Positions 1-4,741 of a stretch of DNA of 5,841 nt are shown in pieces. The notes under the pieces were generated by a model. It saw only the letters and a program-made list of their open reading frames with translations, had not been told where the DNA came from and did not search any database. The first letter of the stretch is position 1. Every line of letters begins with the position of its first letter. This DNA is from Nonlabens sp. (GTDB lineage: Bacteria > Bacteroidota > Bacteroidia > Flavobacteriales > Flavobacteriaceae), in the NCBI GenBank assembly GCA_030731685.1, contig JANQTO010000323.1, positions 1 through 5,841 of the forward strand. Direction: 5' to 3'. The position numbers and the translations under genes were made by a program.

Positions 1-164
1 GAAAGCTTCATCTGGTTGCGCATAATTTTGATAACCTCACTTTCAGTCACGCCAAATTGTACCTCAATTGCATCAAATGGCGTGCGGTCTTCCCATGCCA
101 TTTCTATAATCCTATCTATGGAACGCTCATCTAGTGGAGCGATAATTTCTTTTGCTCTTGCCAT
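1..164 (-). CDS. DUF2805 / TIGR03643 family protein, N-terminal part (cut by left edge)
   Basis: The visible 54 codons begin MARAKEIIAPLDERS and continue with IDRIIEMAWEDRTPFDAIEV (residues 16-35) and QFGVTESEVIKIMRNQM (36-52). The IEMAWEDRTPF...QFG...VI.LMR signature is how I recognise the small DUF2805/TIGR03643 family, usually under 100 residues. The conserved C-terminal part, which I recall as Trp/Arg-rich and ending near a TKH motif, lies beyond the left edge. The pattern of two short helices with a turn at QFGVTESEV looks like a helix-turn-helix, but no molecular function is established to my knowledge; the family is often found near photolyase/cryptochrome genes. The ATG at 164-162 is the first start after an in-frame stop upstream. 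The gene lies 51 bp downstream of alkB on the same strand, so co-transcription is likely. Family assignment is from memory of the motif; function is unknown. Confidence 0.85.
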   Translation of the reverse strand, partial: MARAKEIIAPLDERSIDRIIEMAWEDRTPFDAIEVQFGVTESEVIKIMRNQMKL

Positions 165-215
165 ACTTTTATAGTCGTAGTGCGTGTTTAAAGGTTACAA
201 AACTTCTTTATTCTT

Positions 216-818
216 TTATTTAACAACTTTTCTGAAAGTCAAGTTAATGCGTTCTCCTATTGCTTTTTTGGTTTTGGCGATTTGATGTTTGTAGGTATGC
301 TGTGTGTTCCCTGCCATAACGAGCAAACTACCATGTTCCAAAATGAATTTATAGCGCCATGCAGGGTTTGTGTTGTGTTTCAAGTGAAAAAAACGCTCCT
401 CGCCGAAGCTTACAGAAGCAATTACTGGATTCTCGCCTAATTCCGCTTCATCGTCTGCATGCCAGCCGTTTGAATCTTGCCCGTCGCGGTAGCGATTTAC
501 AAGGCATATATTGAACGAGGTTCCAGCTTTAGTTTCTACCTTATTTTTAATTTCTTGCAAGGTTGGGGTCCACGGTAATGCCTCATAAGATATGCCGCTG
601 TAACCATACGAGATGCCGGCATCGCCATACAATTGCGTGAGTCTGGGTTCGTCGTAGGTCTTGCCGAAAAGGGTGATTTTATTTTGTTTCCACGGTGTTT
701 CTTCTAGTAGTGCTGTGTAAAAGGAGTTCGCTTTCGCGAAAGCGAAAAAACCACCATCATACTGCACCGCTGCGTCTGGTATATCTAGAGAATTATCTGG
801 AAATAATTTATTATGCAT
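216..818 (-). CDS. alkB: AlkB-family Fe(II)/2-oxoglutarate-dependent DNA dealkylase (ALKBH2-like)
   Basis: A 200-residue protein of the usual length for the short AlkB type. These enzymes oxidatively remove N-alkyl lesions such as 1-methyladenine and 3-methylcytosine from DNA, using Fe(II), O2 and 2-oxoglutarate, in the cytoplasm. Visible motifs: PRLTQLYGD (58-66), NRYRDGQDSNGWHADDE (108-124) with iron ligands H120 and D122, PVIASVSFG (131-139) followed by ERFFHLKH, HGSLLVMAGNTQHTYKH (162-178) with the third iron ligand H178, and ERINLTFRK (189-197) with the 2-oxoglutarate-binding arginines R190 and R196. The double-stranded-DNA enzyme ALKBH2 is the closest type I recall. Residues 25-31 (FAFAKAN) are encoded by the 20-bp palindrome described separately; it sits before the first helix and does not touch the catalytic core. 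Transcription diverges from the KASIII gene, and DUF2805 follows downstream. All catalytic residues are present, so it should be active. Confidence 0.95.
   Translation of the reverse strand: MHNKLFPDNSLDIPDAAVQYDGGFFAFAKANSFYTALLEETPWKQNKITLFGKTYDEPRLTQLYGDAGISYGYSGISYEALPWTPTLQEIKNKVETKAGTSFNICLVNRYRDGQDSNGWHADDEAELGENPVIASVSFGEERFFHLKHNTNPAWRYKFILEHGSLLVMAGNTQHTYKHQIAKTKKAIGERINLTFRKVVK
727..746. repeat. 20-bp perfect palindrome, copy 1 (inside alkB)
   Basis: TTCGCTTTCGCGAAAGCGAA is a perfect 10+10 inverted repeat with no spacer, centred between 736 and 737. It lies wholly inside alkB and is read as F25-A-F-A-K-A-N31. A second identical copy is at 5042-5061. I recall the core GCTTTCGCGAAAGC as a very abundant motif in some marine Flavobacteriaceae genomes; its role is unknown to me. 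Confidence 0.9.
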
Positions 819-865
819 GCATACTAAAAGTCAATTAAAATCAATCGTGCAAGGCCCTACAGACC

Positions 866-891
866 GTATCTTGCACCTAATTCAAAGATAC
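866..891. promoter_or_regulatory. candidate divergent promoter/operator between alkB and the KASIII gene
   Basis: On the minus strand, complement(883-890) reads TATCTTTG, an exact match to the Bacteroidota -7 consensus TAnnTTTG. It would place the alkB transcript start roughly 50-60 bases before its ATG at 818. On the plus strand, 867-874 reads TATCTTGC, a poorer match that could serve the KASIII gene starting at 895. The two boxes sit in a 7-bp inverted repeat (GTATCTT 866-872, AAGATAC 885-891, 12-base spacer), an arrangement that could also bind a dimeric regulator. I found no convincing -33 TTG element at the expected spacing for either direction, so this is a candidate only. Confidence 0.35.
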
Positions 892-894
892 TAT

Positions 895-1902
895 ATGTAC
901 ACATCTTATATAAAAGGTTTAGGTAAATATGTCCCTGAAAATGTGGTGACAAACGACGATTTGTCTAAAATCATGGAAACTAATGACGAGTGGATTGTCG
1001 AGCGCACGGGTATTAACGAGCGTCGCCATATTAAAAAAGGCGATGGTAATTCTACCGCTATTATGGGTGTTAAGGCTGCCGAAATCGCTTTGGAACGAGC
1101 TCAAGTCTCTAAAGACGATATAGAACTTATTGTGTTTGCAACACTTTCACCAGATTACTATTTCCCTGGCTGTGGTGTACAAGTCCAGCATTTAATGGGC
1201 ATACATACCTGTCCAGCACTAGACGTGCGCAACCAGTGTAGCGGTTTTATATATGCGTTAAGTGTTGCAGACCAGTTCATAAAAACGGGCATGTACAAAA
1301 ATGTCCTAGTGATAGGTTCAGAAAATCACAGCGGTGGATTGGATTTCACGACGCGTGGTAGGTCGGTTTCGGTTATTTTTGGTGATGGTGCTGGTGCAGC
1401 GGTCGTATCGAGAAGTGAAAAAGAAGGTCACGGAATTTTATCGACACATTTGCACAGTGAAGGCGAGCATGCACTAGAATTGTCGCTTAAAGGTCCATCT
1501 ACAAATCACTGGGTTCCAGAAATTATTGCCGAAGGTCCACAAGAAAATCCAGATTACTATCCATACATGAACGGCCAATTTGTATTTAAAAATGCAGTGG
1601 TACGATTCAGCGAGGTAATTATGGAAGGGCTAAAAAAGAACAATCTTGAGGTAAGCGACATCGATATGCTGATACCGCATCAGGCAAACTTGCGTATCTC
1701 TCAATTTATACAAAAGAAATTCCAATTGACCGACGACCAGGTTTACAATAATATACAGAAATACGGTAACACAACCGCAGCTTCTATTCCTATCGCGTTG
1801 TGCGAGGCTTGGGAAAATGGAAAGATTAAAGAAGGAGACACGGTGGTGCTTGCGGCTTTTGGTAGTGGATTTACGTGGGGTAGTGCGGTGATGAAATGGT
1901 AA
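895..1902 (+). CDS. beta-ketoacyl-ACP synthase III family protein (FabH-like)
   Basis: A 335-residue thiolase-fold enzyme of normal KASIII length. The family condenses an acyl-CoA with malonyl-ACP to begin fatty-acid or related acyl-chain synthesis in the cytoplasm. The catalytic triad is complete: C115 in NQCSGF (113-118), H262 in IPHQANLRI (260-268) and N292 in YGNTTAASIP (290-299). Other family signatures are TNDEWIVERTGINERR (29-44), FGDGAGAAV (162-170) and the C-terminal AFGSGFTWGSAV (321-332). The start at 895 gives MYTSYIKGLGKYVP, the normal N-terminus. The ATG at 817 would add 26 residues with no family resemblance, overlap alkB and use up the divergent promoter region. Flavobacterial genomes usually carry several KASIII paralogues. 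The housekeeping fabH normally lies with plsX and rpmF, which are absent here, so this stand-alone copy may have a different acyl substrate. No partner acyl carrier protein is visible. Confidence 0.93.
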   Translation: MYTSYIKGLGKYVPENVVTNDDLSKIMETNDEWIVERTGINERRHIKKGDGNSTAIMGVKAAEIALERAQVSKDDIELIVFATLSPDYYFPGCGVQVQHLMGIHTCPALDVRNQCSGFIYALSVADQFIKTGMYKNVLVIGSENHSGGLDFTTRGRSVSVIFGDGAGAAVVSRSEKEGHGILSTHLHSEGEHALELSLKGPSTNHWVPEIIAEGPQENPDYYPYMNGQFVFKNAVVRFSEVIMEGLKKNNLEVSDIDMLIPHQANLRISQFIQKKFQLTDDQVYNNIQKYGNTTAASIPIALCEAWENGKIKEGDTVVLAAFGSGFTWGSAVMKW

Positions 1903-1953
1903 TATAATTTACAATTTAATTATATGGTTCCAATAAAAATCCCGTAAAAAACA

Positions 1954-1981
1954 AAATCCCGAGCCTGCAAGCTCGGGATTT
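1954..1981. terminator. GC-rich hairpin, probable bidirectional intrinsic terminator
   Basis: AAATCCCGAGC (1954-1964) pairs perfectly with GCTCGGGATTT (1971-1981): 11 bp with a 6-base loop, CTGCAA. It lies 51 bases after the KASIII stop and should end that transcript, although the plus-strand T tract is short (TTTCTAG). On the minus strand the hairpin is followed by TTTTGTTTTTTA, a much better U tract, so it should also stop leftward transcription. Confidence 0.8.
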
Positions 1982-2038
1982 CTAGTAACCGTATAAAAAC
2001 ACTAACCATTTCATTATGAATTATGCGGTTATTTACAT

Positions 2039-2061
2039 TTCTGAAGGAAAAGCCTTCAGAA
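2039..2061 (+). other. perfect 9-bp hairpin in the gap before the CoA-binding gene
   Basis: TTCTGAAGG (2039-2047) pairs without mismatch with CCTTCAGAA (2053-2061) around a 5-base loop, AAAAG. No T tract follows, so it does not look like a terminator. It could be an element of a structured 5' leader or of a small RNA ending at the 2099-2134 hairpin. The strand is assigned only because the next gene is on plus; function is unknown. Confidence 0.4.
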
Positions 2062-2098
2062 TAATGTTAACTTTATCAAATAAATCTTTCAAAAGGCT

Positions 2099-2134
2099 AA
2101 TCACTTCCTTCCTCTTAAAGGACGAGTGATTTTT
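2099..2134 (+). terminator. terminator-like hairpin 28 bases upstream of the CoA-binding gene
   Basis: AATCACT (2099-2105) pairs with AGTGATT (2125-2131). After a 2-base bulge (CG, 2123-2124), TCCTT (2106-2110) pairs with AAGGA (2118-2122), leaving a 7-base loop. The stem runs straight into TTTTT (2130-2134). This has intrinsic-terminator form on the plus strand. It may be a back-up terminator for the KASIII gene, the end of a small RNA, or an attenuator in the leader of the gene at 2163; the sequence does not decide between these. Confidence 0.5.
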
Positions 2135-2162
2135 CCATTTGTTACAATACGATTGTTAAATT

Positions 2163-2525
2163 ATGTCTAAAAAAACCTTGGTGCTAGGCGCATCTCTTAA
2201 AGTAGACCGATACTCAAATATTGCCATCCATAGATTACGTAAGTATAATGTTTACACCATTGCCATAGGCTTGCGAGAAGGCATGGTTGACGACGTTAAA
2301 ATCCATAAAGACCTCGTGCCTTTTCAAGGTGTGGACACAGTTACCTTATATTTAGGGCCGGAACGACAGCCCGAATATTTTGATTACATAATAAGTTTAA
2401 AACCAAAGCGTGTCATTTTTAATCCAGGAACAGAGAATCCTGAGTTTTATAAATTGCTTGCCGAGCATAAGATTATGTCAGAGGTAGCATGTACGCTGGT
2501 ACTACTGGGAACTGGACAGTACTAG
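2163..2525 (+). CDS. CoA-binding domain (Rossmann-fold) protein
   Basis: A 120-residue single-domain protein of the CoA_binding_2 (YccU-like) type. The N-terminal strand-loop-helix TLVLGASLKVDRYSN (5-19) has the glycine-containing nucleotide-binding loop (G9-A10-S11). NPGTEN (87-92) and the C-terminal CTLVLLGTGQY (110-120) match the flavobacterial members I know. The domain resembles that of succinyl-CoA synthetase alpha chains and binds CoA or a similar cofactor, but the cellular role is not established; it probably acts in the cytosol as a small sensor or accessory protein. The ATG at 2163 gives the normal N-terminus; there is no clear Shine-Dalgarno sequence, as is usual in Bacteroidota. 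TACGATTG (2148-2155) is a one-mismatch -7 box but would give a near-leaderless message, and I do not rely on it. The stop shares CTAG with the convergent symporter gene. Confidence 0.9.
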   Translation: MSKKTLVLGASLKVDRYSNIAIHRLRKYNVYTIAIGLREGMVDDVKIHKDLVPFQGVDTVTLYLGPERQPEYFDYIISLKPKRVIFNPGTENPEFYKLLAEHKIMSEVACTLVLLGTGQY

Positions 2526-3973
2526 TTCTGGTCTTGCTTTGTGAAATAAGATGCTGCCAGCAAACCTAAGAATGTAAGCAAACCATTCAGCAGCAATATA
2601 AAAAAGCCGAATTTAAAATCAAACAAGGAATCTGCTAGGTAACTTATAAGGTACGCGATAAAAGGCGATGCAATTGCTATAAATGGTATTGCGAGGTGAT
2701 GAACTTTCAGTTTGGTGAGTATTCCAAAAGCAAACAACCCCAGCAACGGTCCATAAGTATATCCAGCAAACGTAAAAAGCTTGTTGATGACACTAGCATC
2801 GTTAATGAGGTAATTGAAAATTACAATAACCAGTATAAGTAAAACTGAAAAACCTACGTGCACAGCAGTGCGCGTCCAGTTTGCTTTTTTCTTATTTTCT
2901 AACTTCAAGATGTCCACTGAGAATGACGTGGTTAGTGAAGTAAGAGCGCTGTCTGCGCTAGAATATGCCGCAGCAATAAGACCAAGTATGAACATCAGAC
3001 CTAACCCTATGCCTAGGTTACCGTTCATAGCAACGGTAGGGAACAGGTCATCCTTAGTAGCGGTAATTCCTTCTTTTTGCGCATATGCTGTAAGCAAAAC
3101 ACCCAAAACTAAAAAGACTAGGTTAACAACCGTAAGTACAATAGTAAACCAAAACATATTTTTTTGAGCATCTTTCAAGCTACGACAGGTTAGGTTTTTT
3201 TGCATCATATCTTGGTCTAATCCTGTCATCACTATGGTGATAAACATCCCAGCAAAAAACTGTTTCCAGAAATACTGACCACTTTTCCAGTCGTCAAAAA
3301 AGAATATTTGCGACATGTCACTCTTTGCAACATAACTCGTTATGCCGCCTATACCGTCCAGTTCCAAATTGTCAGCAATAAAATAAATTGCAACGCCCAG
3401 CGCCACGAGCATAAATAAGGTTTGTAGCGTGTCTGTCCATATAATGGTTTTAATTCCAGCCCTAAATGTGTAGACCCAGATAAGTAAAACCGTGATAGTA
3501 ACCGTTTGCCAAAAGGCAATGCCCATACTGTTAAAGACAAATGTCTGTAGAACACCAGCTACTAGGTACAATCTGAAACTTGCACCTACAACACGAGAAA
3601 TTATAAAAAAACTGCTGCCCGTATATTGCGCTGCCACGCCATAACGTTCGTCTAAATAGCTATAAATGGAGGTCAGGTTTAACCTGTAATAAAGAGGCAA
3701 TAGTACAAGAGCAATTACTGCATAACCCACAATATAACCCAACACTACTTGGAAATAGTTCATAGCACCTTCTTCTACCGCACCGGGAACTGATATAAAA
3801 GTAACTCCACTAAGAGAAGCTCCTATCATCCCAAAAGCAACGATGTACCAAGGCGACGATTTATTTCCTTTGAAGAATGTGTCGTTATCGTTTGAACCGC
3901 CTACTAGAAAAGAAATGCCCACGAGTACGGCAAAATAAGCAAGAATGGTAAGGAGAATTTGAGTAGGGCTCAC
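2522..3973 (-). CDS. sodium:solute symporter family (SSS) inner-membrane transporter
   Basis: A 483-residue integral membrane protein with about 13 predicted hydrophobic segments (roughly residues 6-25, 42-63, 72-94, 118-148, 153-170, 181-201, 236-255, 272-297, 318-345, 371-391, 398-420, 427-448 and 454-477). It belongs to the SSS/LeuT-fold family, which takes up a solute with Na+. Family marks are FGMIGASLSGVTFISVPG (47-64) in the first core helix, TGLDQDMMQKNLTCRS (250-265), and AAAYSSADSALTSLTTSF (334-351), where the paired serines resemble the Na+ site of vSGLT. The substrate cannot be told. The start is GTG at 3973-3971; a TAA lies two codons upstream in frame, and the first in-frame ATG is only at residue 48, inside a conserved helix, so GTG is the real start. 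It diverges from recR and converges on the CoA-binding gene with overlapping stops, with no terminator directly after it. Confidence 0.95.
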   Translation of the reverse strand: MSPTQILLTILAYFAVLVGISFLVGGSNDNDTFFKGNKSSPWYIVAFGMIGASLSGVTFISVPGAVEEGAMNYFQVVLGYIVGYAVIALVLLPLYYRLNLTSIYSYLDERYGVAAQYTGSSFFIISRVVGASFRLYLVAGVLQTFVFNSMGIAFWQTVTITVLLIWVYTFRAGIKTIIWTDTLQTLFMLVALGVAIYFIADNLELDGIGGITSYVAKSDMSQIFFFDDWKSGQYFWKQFFAGMFITIVMTGLDQDMMQKNLTCRSLKDAQKNMFWFTIVLTVVNLVFLVLGVLLTAYAQKEGITATKDDLFPTVAMNGNLGIGLGLMFILGLIAAAYSSADSALTSLTTSFSVDILKLENKKKANWTRTAVHVGFSVLLILVIVIFNYLINDASVINKLFTFAGYTYGPLLGLFAFGILTKLKVHHLAIPFIAIASPFIAYLISYLADSLFDFKFGFFILLLNGLLTFLGLLAASYFTKQDQN

Positions 3974-4107
3974 AGGTTAGTATTTAATGCGGAAGTTACT
4001 ATTTTAGCAAATTCTAAACAGAAATCAGGTCAAGATTTACTAACAATCTCAACTGATAACCTTGCTTTAAAAAGACGTATGCATGGAGTCATTTAATAAC
4101 AACCCAT

Positions 4108-4115
4108 TATCTTTA
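4108..4115 (+). promoter_or_regulatory. candidate -7 box of recR, in the 147-bp divergent symporter/recR gap
   Basis: TATCTTTA matches the Bacteroidota -7 consensus TAnnTTTG except at the last base and ends 5 bases before the recR ATG. If used, the message would begin at or next to the start codon, that is, be leaderless. No TTG is present at the proper -33 spacing. For the symporter direction the nearest candidate is TAGAATTTG on the minus strand (around 4007-4015), with one base too many between TA and TTTG. Nothing else was recognised in 3974-4120. Confidence 0.25.
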
Positions 4116-4120
4116 CGCAC

Positions 4121-4738
4121 ATGAATTTCTCATCTAAAATACTGGAGCAAGCCGTGGACCATGTGTCACAGTTACCTGGTATAGGCAAACGTACCGCTTT
4201 AAGACTTGTGCTACACCTAATGCGACAACCAGCTAATCAAACAGCCGAGCTCGCAGGTTCACTTTCTAAAATGCGTCACGACCTTAAATTTTGTACAACT
4301 TGCCACAACGTTAGCGATAATGACCTTTGTGAGATTTGTGCAAGTCCCAAGCGTGACCGTACTGTTCTATGTGTTGTAGAAGATATAAGAGACGTTATGG
4401 CTATAGAAAACACCTCGCAGTATCGTGGATTGTACCACGTGTTAGGTGGTAAGATAAGCCCCATGGATGGAGTAGGGCCACAAGATTTAAACGTGGTATC
4501 GCTCGTAAACAGAGTTAAAAATGAAGCCGTTGTTGAGTTGATTTTTGCCTTGAGTCCGACCATCGAAGGCGACACAACAAATTTTTACATATTTAAACAG
4601 CTAGGCGATATTCCAGTAAATACCTCTACCATAGCTCGCGGCATTGCGGTAGGAGACGAGCTGGAATTTGCGGACGAGGTAACATTGGGTCGCAGTATCT
4701 TGCATCGCGTCCCGTATGAAACATCACTTAAATCCTAG
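4121..4738 (+). CDS. recR: recombination mediator protein RecR
   Basis: A 205-residue RecR of the usual length. RecR works with RecO (and RecF) to load RecA on single-stranded DNA in gap repair and fork restart. Domains in order: helix-hairpin-helix [14 protein letters not shown] (16-29); a four-cysteine zinc finger C58-x2-C61...C70-x2-C73; a Toprim domain from about residue 80 with [15 protein letters not shown] (82-96); and the C-terminal [20 protein letters not shown] (169-188) followed by [12 protein letters not shown]. The usual VGGELEYAD is here VGDELEFAD, a conservative departure. The ATG at 4121 gives [12 protein letters not shown], the standard start. The glycosyltransferase begins 3 bases after its TAG stop, in the same frame, so the two are almost certainly co-transcribed. 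Confidence 0.97.
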   Translation: MNFSSKILEQAVDHVSQLPGIGKRTALRLVLHLMRQPANQTAELAGSLSKMRHDLKFCTTCHNVSDNDLCEICASPKRDRTVLCVVEDIRDVMAIENTSQYRGLYHVLGGKISPMDGVGPQDLNVVSLVNRVKNEAVVELIFALSPTIEGDTTNFYIFKQLGDIPVNTSTIARGIAVGDELEFADEVTLGRSILHRVPYETSLKS

Positions 4739-4741
4739 CGC

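Noticed and set aside
813..822. ATGCATGCAT palindrome over the alkB start codon
   Set aside because: A simple short repeat with overlapping ATG triplets; nothing supports a regulatory site beyond its symmetry.
817..894. A 26-residue N-terminal extension of the KASIII protein from the ATG at 817
   Set aside because: The extra residues do not resemble the family, the extension would overlap alkB and take over the divergent promoter gap, and MYTSYIKGLG at 895 is the normal N-terminus.
919..1104. 61-codon minus-strand ORF inside the KASIII gene
   Set aside because: It lies opposite a strongly conserved coding region and its translation shows no recognisable family; a shadow.
1902..1925. AT-only inverted repeat ATATAATT / AATTATAT right after the KASIII stop
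   Set aside because: Eight A/T pairs with an 8-base loop are weak and expected in AT-rich intergenic DNA; the GC-rich hairpin downstream is the better terminator.
2814..3167. 117-codon plus-strand ORF opposite the symporter
   Set aside because: Antisense to conserved membrane segments, low-complexity translation, no family features.
3349..3555. 68-codon minus-strand ORF overlapping the symporter in another frame
   Set aside because: The symporter frame is clearly coding here; this is an out-of-frame shadow.
4276..4575. 99-codon minus-strand ORF opposite recR
   Set aside because: The plus strand encodes the RecR zinc finger and Toprim domain; the antisense translation has no family resemblance.
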